From assembly GCF_051401765.1 (NCBI RefSeq), contig NW_027480567.1, positions 806,001 through 870,000 on the forward strand: a stretch of DNA of 64,000 bases, given 5' to 3'. Numbering within the stretch: the stretch's first letter is position 1; each line of letters begins with the position of its first letter. This DNA comes from Calliopsis andreniformis (taxonomy: Eukaryota > Arthropoda > Insecta > Hymenoptera > Andrenidae). Shown piece by piece: positions 1 through 12,996 of the stretch. The notes under the pieces were generated by a model, which saw only the letters and a program-made list of their open reading frames with translations, ran no database searches and was not told the origin of the DNA. Both the position numbers and the translations under genes were made by a program.

Positions 1-131
1 TAGCCATCGCCATAGTCACAGCAGCCATAGCCATAGCCATAGCAGCCGTAGCCATAGCCATAGCCGTCATAGCGATAGCCATTGCAGCCGTAGTCATAGC
101 CATAGCAGCCATAGCCATAGCCCTAGCAGCC
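1..131 (+). repeat. Tail of a hexamer HOR copy cut by the window edge
   Basis: This stretch matches 11,150-11,280 word for word, including the rare variants CCATCGCC, GTCACAG and GTAGTCATAG. It is therefore the end of a preceding higher-order copy, and the array continues to the left of the window. Confidence 0.88.
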
Positions 132-236
132 ATGGCCACAGCCATAGCCAGAGCAGCCATAGCCATAGCCATAGCAGCCATAGCCATAGCCATAGCAGCT
201 ATAGCCATACCCAAAGCAGCCATAGCCATTGCCATA

Positions 237-1874
237 GCAGCCAGAGCCATAGCCATAGCAGCTATAGTCATAACCATAGTAGCCATAGCCATCGCCATAG
301 TCACAGCAGCCATAGCCATAGCCATAGCAGCCAAAGCCATAGCCATAGCAGCCATAGCCATAGCCATAGCCATAGCCGTAGCAACAATAGCCATAGCCAT
401 AGCAGCCAGAGCAGTCATAGCCATAGCCATAGCCATAGTAGCCATAGCCACAGCCATAGCAGCCATAGCAATAGCCATAACCATAGTAGCCATAGCCATA
501 GCCATAGCGATAGTAGCCACAGCCAAAGCTATTGCAGCCATAGCCATAACCATAGCAGCCGTAGCCATAGCCACAGCCGTCATAGCGACAGCCATAGCAG
601 CCGTAGCCATAGCCATAGCAGCCATAGCCACAGCCCTAGCAGCCATAGCCATAGCCATAGCCGTAGCGACAATAGCCATAGCCATAGCAGCCAGAGCAGT
701 CATGGCCATAGCCATAGTAGCCATAGCCATAGCCACAGCAGCCATGGGCATAGCCATAGCCATAGCAGCCATAGCCATAGCTATAGCTGTACCAGCCATA
801 GCCAAAGCCAGAGCCACGGCAGACATTGCCATAGCCATAGCAGCAATAGCCATAGCCATAGCAGCCGTAGCCATAGCCATAGCCATAGTAGCCATAGCCA
901 CAGCCATAGCAGCCATAGCAATAGCCATAACCATAGTAGCCATAGCCATAGCCACAGCGATAGTAGCCACAGCCAAAGCTATTGCAGCCATAGCCATAGC
1001 AGCCGTAGCCATAGCCACAGCCGTCATAGCGGCAGCCATAGCAGCCGTAGCCATAGCCATAGCAGCCATAGCCATAGCCCTAGCAGCCATAGCCATAGCC
1101 ATAGCCGTAGCAACAATAGCCATAGCCATAGCAGCCAGAGCAGTCATGGCCATAGCCATAGTAGCCATAGCCATAGCCACAGCAGCCATGGGCATAGCCA
1201 TAGCCATAGCAGCCATAGCCATAACTATAGCTGTACCAGCCATAGCCAAAGCCAGAGCCATGGCTGACATTGCCATAGCCATAGCAGCCATAGCCATAGC
1301 CATAGCTATAGTAGCCATAGCCACAGCCATAGCAGCCATAGCAATAGCCATAACCATAGTAGCCATAGCCATAGCCATAGCGATAGTAGCCACAGCCAAA
1401 GCTATTGCAGCCATAGCCATAGCCATAGCAGCCGTAGCCATAGCCACAGCCGTCATAGCGACAGCAATAGCAGCCGTAGCCATAGCCATAGCAGCCATAG
1501 CCATAGCCCCAGCAGCCATGGCCACAGCCATAGCCAGAGCAGCCAGAGCCATAGCCATAGCAGCCATATCCATAGCCATAGCAGCTATAGCCATACCCAA
1601 AGCAGCCATAGCCATTGCCATAGCAGCCAGAGCCATAGCCATAGCAGCTATAGCCATAACCATAGTAGCCATAGCCATAGCCATAGCCATAGCAGCCATA
1701 GCAGCCGTAGCCATAGCCATAGCAGCCATAGCCGTAGCCCTAGCAGCCATGGCCACAGCCATAGCCAGAGCAGCCATAGCCATAGCCATAGCAGCCATAG
1801 CCATAGCCATAGCCATAGCCGTAGCAACAATAGCCATAGCCATAGCAGGCAGAGCAGTCATGGCCATAGCCATA
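237..1874 (+). repeat. 1.6-kb hexamer segment, first tandem copy (1,638 bp)
   Basis: It starts at GCAGCCAGAGCC (237) and restarts with the same words at 1,875. Inside it, the word ATAGCCATAACCATAG recurs at about 475, 924 and 1,347, giving subrepeats of about 449 and 423 bp. It contains a 27-bp stretch near 651-680, marked by CCGTAGCGACAATAG, that the next tandem copy lacks. Confidence 0.82.
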
Positions 1875-3485
1875 GCAGCCAGAGCCATAGCCATAGCAGC
1901 TATAGTCATAACCATAGTAGCCATAGCCATCGCCATAGTCACAGCAGCCATAGCCATAGCCATAGCAGCCAAAGCCATAGCCATAGCAGCCATAGCCATA
2001 GCCATAGCCATAGCCGTAGCAACAATAGCCATAGCCATAGCAGCCAGAGCAGTCATAGCCATAGCCATAGCCATAGTAGCCATAGCCACAGCCATAGCAG
2101 CCATAGCAATAGCCATAACCATAGTAGCCATAGCCATAGCCATAGCGATAGTAGCCACAGCCAAAGCTATTGCAGCCATAGCCATAACCATAGCAGCCGT
2201 AGCCATAGCCACAGCCGTCATAGCGACAGCCATAGCAGCCGTAGCCATAGCCATAGCAGCCATAGCCACAGCCCTAGCAGCCATAGCCATAGCCATAGCA
2301 GCCAGAGCAGTCATGGCCATAGCCATAGTAGCCATAGCCATAGCCACAGCAGCCATGGGCATAGCCATAGCCATAGCAGCCATAGCCATAGCTATAGCTG
2401 TACCAGCCATAGCCAAAGCCAGAGCCACGGCAGACATTGCCATAGCCATAGCAGCAATAGCCATAGCCATAGCAGCCGTAGCCATAGCCATAGCCATAGT
2501 AGCCATAGCCACAGCCATAGCAGCCATAGCAATAGCCATAACCATAGTAGCCATAGCCATAGCCACAGCGATAGTAGCCACAGCCAAAGCTATTGCAGCC
2601 ATAGCCATAGCAGCCGTAGCCATAGCCACAGCCGTCATAGCGGCAGCCATAGCAGCCGTAGCCATAGCCATAGCAGCCATAGCCATAGCCCTAGCAGCCA
2701 TAGCCATAGCCATAGCCGTAGCAACAATAGCCATAGCCATAGCAGCCAGAGCAGTCATGGCCATAGCCATAGTAGCCATAGCCATAGCCACAGCAGCCAT
2801 GGGCATAGCCATAGCCATAGCAGCCATAGCCATAACTATAGCTGTACCAGCCATAGCCAAAGCCAGAGCCATGGCTGACATTGCCATAGCCATAGCAGCC
2901 ATAGCCATAGCCATAGCTATAGTAGCCATAGCCACAGCCATAGCAGCCATAGCAATAGCCATAACCATAGTAGCCATAGCCATAGCCATAGCGATAGTAG
3001 CCACAGCCAAAGCTATTGCAGCCATAGCCATAGCCATAGCAGCCGTAGCCATAGCCACAGCCGTCATAGCGACAGCAATAGCAGCCGTAGCCATAGCCAT
3101 AGCAGCCATAGCCATAGCCCCAGCAGCCATGGCCACAGCCATAGCCAGAGCAGCCAGAGCCATAGCCATAGCAGCCATATCCATAGCCATAGCAGCTATA
3201 GCCATACCCAAAGCAGCCATAGCCATTGCCATAGCAGCCAGAGCCATAGCCATAGCAGCTATAGCCATAACCATAGTAGCCATAGCCATAGCCATAGCCA
3301 TAGCAGCCATAGCAGCCGTAGCCATAGCCATAGCAGCCATAGCCGTAGCCCTAGCAGCCATGGCCACAGCCATAGCCAGAGCAGCCATAGCCATAGCCAT
3401 AGCAGCCATAGCCATAGCCATAGCCATAGCCGTAGCAACAATAGCCATAGCCATAGCAGGCAGAGCAGTCATGGCCATAGCCATA
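1875..3485 (+). repeat. 1.6-kb hexamer segment, second tandem copy (1,611 bp)
   Basis: It is offset from the preceding segment by 1,638 bp at its start and 1,611 bp after about 2,290, because it lacks the 27 bp found near 651-680. The single segment in HOR copy 2 (from 11,386) lacks the same 27 bp, so that segment is closer to this version. Confidence 0.82.
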
Positions 3486-6400
3486 GTAGCCATAGCTATA
3501 GCCACAGCAGCCATGGGCATAGCCATAGCCATAGCAGCCATAGCCATAGCTATAGCTGTACCAGCCATAGCCAAAGCCAGAGCCATGGCAGACATTGCCA
3601 TAGCCATAGCAGCCATAGCCATAGCCATAGCAGCCATAGCCATAGCCATAGCCATAGTAGCCATAGCCACAGCCATAGCAGCCATAGCAATAGCCATAAC
3701 CATAGTAGCCATAGCCATAGCCATAGCGATAGTAGCCACAGCCAAAGCTATTGCAGCCATAGCCATAACCATAGCAGCCGTAGCCATAGCCACAGCCGTC
3801 ATAGCGACAGCCATAGCAGCCGTAGCCATAGCCATAGCAGCCATAGCCACAGCCCTAGCAGCCATAGCCATAGCCATAGCCGTAGCGACAATAGCCATAG
3901 CCATAGCAGCCAGAGCAGTCATGGCCATAGCCATAGTAGCCATAGCCATAGCCACAGCAGCCATGGGCATAGCCATAGCCATAGCAGCCATAGCCATAGC
4001 TATAGCTGTACCAGCCATAGCCAAAGCCAGAGCCACGGCAGACATTGCCATAGCCATAGCAGCAATAGCCATAGCCATAGCAGCCGTAGCCATAGCCATA
4101 GCCATAGTAGCCATAGCCACAGCCATAGCAGCCATAGCAATAGCCATAACCATAGTAGCCATAGCCATAGCCACAGCGATAGTAGCCACAGCCAAAGCTA
4201 TTGCAGCCATAGCAATAGCAGCCGTAGCCATAGCCACAGCCGTCATAGCGGCAGCCATAGCAGCCGTAGCCATAGCCATAGCAGCCATAGCCATAGCCCT
4301 AGCAGCCATAGCCATAGCCATAGCCGTAGCAACAATAGCCATAGCCATAGCAGCCAGAGCAGTCATGGCCATAGCCATAGTAGCCATAGCCATAGCCACA
4401 GCAGCCATTGGCATAGCCATAGCCATAGCAGCCATAGCCATAGCTATAGCTGTACCAGCCATAGCCAAAGCCAGAGCCATGGCTGACATTGCCATAGCCA
4501 TAGCAGCCATAGCCATAGCCATAGCTATAGTAGCCATAGCCACAGCCATAGCAGCCATAGCAATAGCCATAACCATAGTAGCCATAGCCATAGCCATAGC
4601 GATAGTAGCCACAGCCAAAGCTATTGCAGCCATAGCCATAGCCATAGCAGCCGTAGCCATAGCCACAGCCGTCATAGCGACAGCAATAGCAGCCGTAGCC
4701 ATAGCCATAGCAGCCATAGCCATAGCCCCAGCAGCCATGGCCACAGCCATAGCCAGAGCAGCCAGAGCCATAGCCATAGCAGCCATATCCATAGCCATAG
4801 CAGCTATAGCCATACCCAAAGCAGCCATAGCCATTGCCATAGCAGCCAGAGCCATAGCCATAGCAGCTATAGCCATAACCATAGTAGCCATAGCCATAGC
4901 CATAGCCATAGCAGCCATAGCAGCCGTAGCCATAGCCATAGCAGCCATAGCCGTAGCCCTAGCAGCCATGGCCACAGCCATAGCCAGAGCAGCCATAGCC
5001 ATAGCCATAGCAGCCATAGCCATAGCCATTGCAGCTATAGCCATACCCAAAGCAGCCATAGCCATAGCCATAGCAGCCATAGCAGCCATAGCCATAGCCA
5101 TAGCAGCAATAGCCATAGACATAGAAGCCATAGCCACAGCCATAGCCATAGCCATAGCCTTAGCAGCAACAGCCATAGCCATGGCAGCCATAGCAGCCAT
5201 AGCCATAGCCATAGCAGCCATAGCCATGGCCATAGCAGCCATAGCCGTAGCCTTAGCAGTAACCATAGCAGCAATAGCCATAGCCATAGCAGCCATAGCA
5301 GCCATAGCCATAGCCATAGCAGCCATAGCCATAGCAGTAGCAAGCATAGCGATAGCCATAGCAGCCGCAGCCATAGCCATGTCATCCATAGCCATAGCCA
5401 AAGCATCCGTAGCCATTGCCATAGCATCCATAGCCATAGTCATAGCTGCCATAGCCATAGGCATAGCAGCCATCGCCATAGCCATAGCAGCCATAGCCAT
5501 AGCCATAGCAGCCATAGCCATAGCAATAGCAGCTATAGTCATAGCCATAGCAGCTTTAGCCATAGCCAAAGTATCCATAGCCATAGCCATAGCAGCCATA
5601 GCCATAGCCATAGCACGCATAGCGACCGCCATAGCTGCCGTAGTCATAGCCATAGCAGCCATAGCCATAGCCATATCAGCCATAGCCATAGCCAAAGCAT
5701 CCATACCCATAGCCATAGCAGCTATAGCCATAGCCATATCAGCCATAGCCATAACTATAGCAGCCATATCCAAAGCAGCCATAGCCATAGCCATAGCAGC
5801 CATAGCCATAGCCATAGCAGCGATAGCCATAGCAATAGCACGCATAGCGATAGCCATAGCAGCCGCAGCCATAGCCATAGCAGCCGTAGCCATAGCCATA
5901 GCAGCCATAGCCGTAGCCCTAGCAGCCATGGCCACAGCCATAGCCAGAGCAGCCATAGCCATAGCCATAGCAGCCATAGCCATAGCCATTGCAGCTATAG
6001 CCATACCCAAAGCAGCCATAGCCATAGCCATAGCAGCCATAGCAGCCATAGCCATAGCCTTAGCAGCCATAGCCATAGCCATAGAAGCCATAGCCACAGC
6101 CATAGCCGTAGCCATAGCCTTAGCAGCAATAGCCATAGCCATGGCAGCCATAGCAGCCATAGCCATAGCCATAGCAGCCATAGCCATAGCCATAGCAGCC
6201 ATAGCAGCCATAGCCATAGCCATAGCCATAGCAACTATAGCCATAGCCATAGTAGCCACAGCCAAAGATATAGCAGCGATATTAATAGCCATAGCAGCCA
6301 TAGCAGACATAGACATAGCCATAGCCATAGCAGCCATAGCCATAGCCATAGCAGCCATGGCCATAGCCATAGCCAGAGCAGCCATTGCCATAGCCATAGC

Positions 6401-7031
6401 AACCATAGCCATAGCCGTAGCCATAGCCGTTGCCATTGCAGCATTAGCGATTGCAATAGCAGGCATAGCCATAGCCATAGCGGCCATATCAGCCATAGCC
6501 GTAGCCATGGCCATAGCCATACCAGTCATGGCCATAGCCATAGCAACAAAAGCCACAGGCATAGTAGCCACAGCCAAAGCTATAGCAGCGATATTCATAG
6601 CCATACCAGCCATAGCAGACATAGCCATAGCCATAGCCATAGCAGCCATAGCCATAGCCATAGTCATAGCAGTCATAGCCATAGCCATAGCAGCCATAGC
6701 CATAGCCATAGAAGCCATAGCCATAGCCATAGCAGCTATAGCCATACCCAAAGCAGCCATAGACATAGCCATAGCAGCCATAGCCATAGCCATAGCCATA
6801 GTAGCCATAGCCACAGCCATAGCAGCCATAGCAATAGCCATAACCATAGTAGCCATAGCCATAGCCATAGCCATAGTAGCCACAGCCAAAGCTATTGAAG
6901 CCATAGCCATAGACATAGCAGCCGTAGCCACAGCCATAGCCGTCATAGCGATAGCCATTGCAGCCGTAGCCATAGCCATAGCAGCCATAGCCATAGCCCT
7001 AGCAGCCATGGCCACAGCCATAGCCAGAGCA

Positions 7032-8006
7032 GCCGTAGCCACACCCATAGCAGCCATTGCCATAGCCATAGCAGCTATAGCCATACCCAAAGCAGACATA
7101 GCCATTGCCATAGCAGCCAGAGACATAGCCATAGCAGCTATAGCCATAACCATAGTAGCCATAGCCATAGCCATAGCCATAGCAGCCATAGCAGCCATAG
7201 CCATGGCCATAGCAGCCATAGCCATAGCCATAGCACGCATAGCGATAGCCATAGCAGCCATAGCCATAGCCATAGCAGCCATGGCCATAGCCATAGCCAG
7301 AGCAGCCATTGCCATAGCCATAGCAGTCATAGCCATAGCCGTAGCCATAGCCATTGCCATTGCAGCATTAGCGATAGCAATAGCAGGCATAGCCATAGCC
7401 ATAGCGGCCATATCAGCCATAGCCGTAGCCATAGCCGTAGCCATAGCATCCATAGCCATAGCCACAGCAGCGGTAGCCATAGCCATAGCCTTAGCAGCCA
7501 TAGCCATAGCCGTAGTAGCTATAGCAATAACCATAGCAGACATAGCCATAGCCGTAGCACGCATAGCGATAGCCATAGCAGCCATTACCATAGCCAGAGC
7601 AGCCATAGCCATAGCCATGGCATCAATAGCCATATTCATAGCAGCCATACCCATAGCCATAGCAGACATAGCCATAGCCATAGCAGCCATAGCCATAGCC
7701 ATAGCACGCATAGCGCTAGCCATAGGAGCCGTAGCCATAGCCATACCAGCGATAGACATAGCCATATCAGCCATAGCCAAAGCCCTAGCAGCCATGGCCA
7801 TAGCCATAGTCATAGCAGCCCTAGGAATAGCCATAGCGGCTATAGCCACACCCAAAGCAGCCATAGTCATTGCCATAGCAGCCAGAGCCATAGCCATAGC
7901 AGCTGTAGCCATAACCATAGTAGCCACAGCCATAGCCATAGCCATAGGAGCCATAGCAGCCATAGCCATAGCCATAGCAGCCATGGCAATAGCCATAGCC
8001 AGAGCA
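7032..8006 (+). repeat. 975-bp hexamer unit, copy 1a
   Basis: It begins at GCCGTAGCCACACCCATAG. The first 273 bp carry the GACATAGCC/AGAGACATAG variants. The remaining 702 bp carry GCAGCATTAGCG, GCAGCGGTAGCC, the GCACGCATAGCG pair and GCCATATTCATAG. The same start word recurs 975 bp later at 8,007. Confidence 0.85.
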
Positions 8007-8279
8007 GCCGTAGCCACACCCATAGCAGCCATTGCCATAGCCATAGCAGCTATAGCCATACCCAAAGCAGACATAGCCATTGCCATAGCAGCCAGAGACA
8101 TAGCCATAGCAGCTATAGCCATAACCATAGTAGCCATAGCCATAGCCATAGCCATAGCAGCCATAGCAGCCATAGCCATAGCCATAGCAGCCATAGCCAT
8201 AGCCATAGCACGCATAGCGATAGCCATAGCAGCCATAGCCATAGCCATAGCAGCCATGGCCATAGCCATAGCCAGAGCA
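8007..8279 (+). repeat. 273-bp partial 975-bp unit
   Basis: It contains only the head portion of the 975-bp unit, after which the unit restarts at 8,280. It is absent from HOR copy 2, where two full units abut directly. An out-of-register recombination between unit heads would produce exactly this extra block (inference). Confidence 0.82.
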
Positions 8280-9254
8280 GCCGTAGCCACACCCATAGCA
8301 GCCATTGCCATAGCCATAGCAGCTATAGCCATACCCAAAGCAGACATAGCCATTGCCATAGCAGCCAGAGACATAGCCATAGCAGCTATAGCCATAACCA
8401 TAGTAGCCATAGCCATAGCCATAGCCATAGCAGCCATAGCAGCCATAGCCATAGCCATAGCAGCCATAGCCATAGCCATAGCACGCATAGCGATAGCCAT
8501 AGCAGCCATAGCCATAGCCATAGCAGCCATGGCCATAGCCATAGCCAGAGCAGCCATTGCCATAGCCATAGCAGTCATAGCCATAGCCGTAGCCATAGCC
8601 ATTGCCATTGCAGCATTAGCGATAGCAATAGCAGGCATAGCCATAGCCATAGCGGCCATATCAGCCATAGCCGTAGCCATAGCCGTAGCCATAGCATCCA
8701 TAGCCATAGCCACAGCAGCGGTATCCATAGCCATAGCCTTAGCAGCCATAGCCATAGCCGTAGTAGCTATAGCAATAACCATAGCAGACATAGCCATAGC
8801 CGTAGCACGCATAGCGATAGCCATAGCAGCCATTACCATAGCCAGAGCAGCCATAGCCATAGCCATGGCATCAATAGCCATATTCATAGCAGCCATACCC
8901 ATAGCCATAGCAGACATAGCCATAGCCATAGCAGCCATAGCCATAGCCATAGCACGCATAGCGCTAGCCATAGGAGCCGTAGCCATAGCCATACCAGCGA
9001 TAGACATAGCCATATCAGCCATAGCCAAAGCCCTAGCAGCCATGGCCATAGCCATAGTCATAGCAGCCCTAGGAATAGCCATAGCGGCTATAGCCACACC
9101 CAAAGCAGCCATAGTCATTGCCATAGCAGCCAGAGCCATAGCCATAGCAGCTGTAGCCATAACCATAGTAGCCACAGCCATAGCCATAGCCATAGGAGCC
9201 ATAGCAGCCATAGCCATAGCCATAGCAGCCATGGCAATAGCCATAGCCAGAGCA
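8280..9254 (+). repeat. 975-bp hexamer unit, copy 1b
   Basis: It starts with the same word as 7,032 and is exactly 975 bp to the next start at 9,255. It carries near-identical variants to copy 1a, with a few substitutions such as GTATCC for GTAGCC near 8,720. This indicates recent duplication or conversion. Confidence 0.85.
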
Positions 9255-10229
9255 GCCGTAGCCACACCCATAGCAGCCATTGCCATAGCCATAGCAGCTA
9301 TAGCCATACCCAAAGCAGACATAGCCATTGCCATAGCAGCCAGAGACATAGCCATAGCAGCTATAGCCATAACCATAGTAGCCATAGCCATAGCCATAGC
9401 CATAGCAGCCATAGCAGCCATAGCCATAGCCATAGCAGCCATAGCCATAGCCATAGCACGCATAGCGATAGCCATAGCAGCCATAGCCATAGCCATAGCA
9501 GCCATGGCCATAGCCATAGCCAGAGCAGCCATTGCCATAGCCATAGCAGTCATAGCCATAGCCGTAGCCATAGCCATTGCCATTGCAGCATTAGCGATAG
9601 CAATAGCAGGCATAGCCATAGCCATAGCGGCCATATCAGCCATAGCCGTAGCCATAGCCGTAGCCATAGCATCCATAGCCATAGCCACAGCAGCGGTAGC
9701 CATAGCCATAGCCTTAGCAGCCATAGCCATAGCCGTAGTAGCTATAGCAATAACCATACCAGACATAGCCATAGCCGTAGCACGCATAGCGATAGCCATA
9801 GCAGCCATTACCATAGCCAGAGCAGCCATAGCCATAGCCATGGCATCAATAGCCATATTCATAGCAGCCATACCCATAGCCATAGCAGACATAGCCATAG
9901 CCATAGCAGCCATAGCCACAGCCATAGCACGCATAGCGATAGCCATAGGAGCCGTAGCCATAGCCATACCAGCGATAGACATAGCCATATCAGTCATAGC
10001 CAAAGCCCTAGCAGCCATGGCCATAGCCATAGTCATAGCAGCCATAGGAATAGCCATAGCGGCTATAGCCATACCCAAAGCAGACATAGTCATTGCCATA
10101 GCAGCCAGAGCCATAGCCATAGCAGCTGTAGCCATAACCATAGTAGCCACAGCCATAGCCATAGCCATAGGAGCCATAGCAGCCATAGCCATAGCCATAG
10201 CAGCCATGGCAATAGCCATAGCCAGACCA
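9255..10229 (+). repeat. 975-bp hexamer unit, copy 1c (more diverged end)
   Basis: It is the third full unit of HOR copy 1. Its second half differs from 1a and 1b at several places, including ATACCAGACATAG near 9,756, GCGATAGCC instead of GCGCTAGCC near 9,935, and CCATAGGAATAG near 10,040. The same late variants CCATAGGAATAG and GCGATAGCC occur in the last unit of HOR copy 2, so the final unit is orthologous between the two HOR copies. Confidence 0.82.
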
Positions 10230-10904
10230 GCCATAGCCATAGCCATAGCAGCCATAGCCATAGCCGTAGCCATTGCCATTGCCATTGCAGTATTAGCGAC
10301 AGAAATAGCAGGCATAGCCATAGCCATAGCGGCTATAGCAGCCATAGCCGTAGCCATAGCAGCCATAGCCATAGCCAGAGCAGACATAGCCATAGCCATA
10401 GCCATAGCAGCAATAGTCATAGCATTAGCAGCCATAGCCATAGCTGTAGCAGCCATAGCCACAGCAGCCATAGCCACAGCCATAGCAGGCATAGCCATAG
10501 CAGCCAGAGCCGTAGCTATAGTAGCTGTAGCCATAGCCAAAGCAGCCATAGCCATAGCCATAGCAGCCATAGCCATGGCCATAGCAGCCATAGCCATATC
10601 CATAGGAGCCATAGCCATACGTGTAGCCATAGCAGCCATAGCAGCCATAGCCATAGCAGTCATAGCCATTGCCATAGCCATAGCAGCCATAGCCGTAGCC
10701 ATTGCAGCCATAACAATAGCCATAGCTGACGTAGCCATAGCCATAGCCGCCATAGCCATAGCCATAGCAGACATATCCATAGCCATAGCTATAGCAGCCA
10801 TAGCCAGAGCCACAGCCATAGCAGACATAGCCATAGCCATAGCAGCCGCAGCCATAGCCATAGCCATAGCAGCCAGAGCCATAACCATAGCAGCTGTATC
10901 CATA

Positions 10905-10911
10905 CCCAGGC
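10905..10911 (+). other. Single phase-shifting site in the hexamer array
   Basis: At CCCAGGCAT the Ala-Ile triplet phase moves by one base: upstream GCC codons start at positions divisible by three, downstream they start one base later. The open frame that began at 132 therefore turns into His-Ser codons and ends at TAA 11,031-11,033. HOR copy 2 lacks the tail portion that carries this site. It is the only net phase change I find in the 22-kb array. Confidence 0.75.
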
Positions 10912-11385
10912 ATAGCAATAGCCATAGCCATAGCAGCCGGAGCCATAGCCATAGCAGCTATAGCCATAGCCATAATAGCCATAGCCATAGCCATAGCCAT
11001 AGCCATAGCAGACATAGCCACAGCCAAAGCTAATGAAGCCATAGCCATAGCCATTGCAGCCATAGACATAGCAGTAATAGCCAAGGCCATAGCTGCTATA
11101 GCAGCCACAGCCATAGCCATTGGAGCCACATCCAAAGCTATTGCTGCCATAGCCATCGCCATAGTCACAGCAGCCATAGCCATAGCCATAGCAGCCGTAG
11201 CCATAGCCATAGCCGTCATAGCGATAGCCATTGCAGCCGTAGTCATAGCCATAGCAGCCATAGCCATAGCCCTAGCAGCCATGGCCACAGCCATAGCCAG
11301 AGCAGCCATAGCCATAGCCATAGCAGCCATAGCCATAGCCATAGCAGCTATAGCCATACCCAAAGCAGCCATAGCCATTGCCATA

Positions 11386-12996
11386 GCAGCCAGAGCCATA
11401 GCCATAGCAGCTATAGTCATAACCATAGTAGCCATAGCCATCGCCATAGTCACAGCAGCCATAGCCATGGCCATAGCAGCCAAAGCCATAGCCATAGCAG
11501 CCATAGCCATAGCCATAGCCATAGCCGTAGCAACAATAGCCATAGCCATAGCAGCCAGAGCAGTCATAGCCATAGCCATAGCCATAGTAGCCATAGCCAC
11601 AGCCATAGCAGCCATAGCAATAGCCATAACCATAGTAGCCATAGCCATAGCCATAGCGATAGTAGCCACAGCCAAAGCTATTGCAGCCATAGCCATAACC
11701 ATAGCAGCCGTAGCCATAGCCACAGCCGTCATAGCGACAGCCATAGCAGCCGTAGCCATAGCCATAGCAGCCATAGCCACAGCCCTAGCAGCCATTGCCA
11801 TAGCCATAGCAGCCAGAGCAGTCATGGCCATAGCCATAGTAGCCATAGCCATAGCCACAGCAGCCATGGGCATAGCCATAGCCATAGCAGCCATAGCCAT
11901 AGCTATAGCTGTACCAGCCATAGCCAAAGCCAGAGCCACGGCAGACATTGCCATAGCCATAGCAGCAATAGCCATAGCCATAGCAGCCGTAGCCATAGCC
12001 ATAGCCATAGTAGCCATAGCCACAGCCATAGCAGCCATAGCAATAGCCATAACCATAGTAGCCATAGCCATAGCCACAGCGATAGTAGCCACAGCCAAAG
12101 CTATTGCAGCCATAGCCATAGCAGCCGTAGCCATAGCCACAGCCGTCATAGCGGCAGCCATAGCAGCCGTAGCCATAGCCATAGCAGCCATAGCCATAGC
12201 CCTAGCAGCCATAGCCATAGCCATAGCCGTAGCAACAATAGCCATAGCCATAGCAGCCAGAGCAGTCATGGCCATAGCCATAGTAGCCATAGCCATAGCC
12301 ACAGCAGCCATGGGCATAGCCATAGCCATAGCAGCCATAGCCATAACTATAGCTGTACCAGCCATAGCCAAAGCCAGAGCCATGGCTGACATTGCCATAG
12401 CCATAGCAGCCATAGCCATAGCCATAGCTATAGTAGCCATAGCCACAGCCATAGCAGCCATAGCAATAGCCATAACCATAGTAGCCATAGCCATAGCCAT
12501 AGCGATAGTAGCCACAGCCAAAGCTATTGCAGCCATAGCCATAGCCATAGCAGCCGTAGCCATAGCCACAGCCGTCATAGCGACAGCAATAGCAGCCGTA
12601 GCCATAGCCATAGCAGCCATAGCCATAGCCCCAGCAGCCATGGCCACAGCCATAGCCAGAGCAGCCAGAGCCATAGCCATAGCAGCCATATCCATAGCCA
12701 TAGCAGCTATAGCCATACCCAAAGCAGCCATAGCCATTGCCATAGCAGCCAGAGCCATAGCCATAGCAGCTATAGCCATAACCATAGTAGCCATAGCCAT
12801 AGCCATAGCCATAGCAGCCATAGCAGCCGTAGCCATAGCCATAGCAGCCATAGCCGTAGCCCTAGCAGCCATGGCCACAGCCATAGCCAGAGCAGCCATA
12901 GCCATAGCCATAGCAGCCATAGCCATAGCCATAGCCATAGCCGTAGCAACAATAGCCATAGCCATAGCAGGCAGAGCAGTCATGGCCATAGCCATA
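11386..12996 (+). repeat. 1.6-kb hexamer segment in HOR copy 2
   Basis: It is the single counterpart of the tandem pair at 237-3,485. It lacks the 27-bp stretch, like the second member of that pair, which makes it about 1,611 bp. The right boundary is set by that length and is approximate. Confidence 0.75.

Larger units (their letters stand above)
132..11280 (+). repeat. Hexamer higher-order repeat, copy 1 (11,149 bp)
   Basis: The copy is defined from the variant word ATGGCCACAGCC at 132 to its recurrence at 11,281. In order it contains two tandem 1.6-kb segments (237-1,874 and 1,875-3,485) and further related material to about 5 kb. A diverged block at about 5.0-7.0 kb carries TCATCC and GCAAGCATAGCG variants. 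A block of 975-bp units fills 7,032-10,229, and a diverged tail follows. The tail words around 11,029 (GCTAATGAAGCC) recur at 19,174 with the same 8,145-bp offset as the copy starts. It is longer than copy 2 because it holds an extra 1.6-kb segment, an extra 975-bp unit and a 273-bp partial unit. Confidence 0.88.

Noticed and set aside
6235..6456. Small minus-strand frames (Leu-Trp repeats) within the hexamer array, such as this one or 5,035-5,427
   Set aside because: They are the third minus frame of CCATAG (TGG CTA), interrupted only by variant hexamers. They are shadows of the repeat with no independent evidence.
132..11033. Open frame of 3,633 codons on + (Ala-Ile repeats) as a gene
   Set aside because: It is low-complexity translation of CCATAG hexamers. 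No single substitution in GCC, GCA or ATA gives a stop, so the frame is open by construction. Its end is a one-base slip at 10,905-10,911 that turns it into His-Ser repeats. Many substitutions change the amino acid, and no domain or start context is visible.
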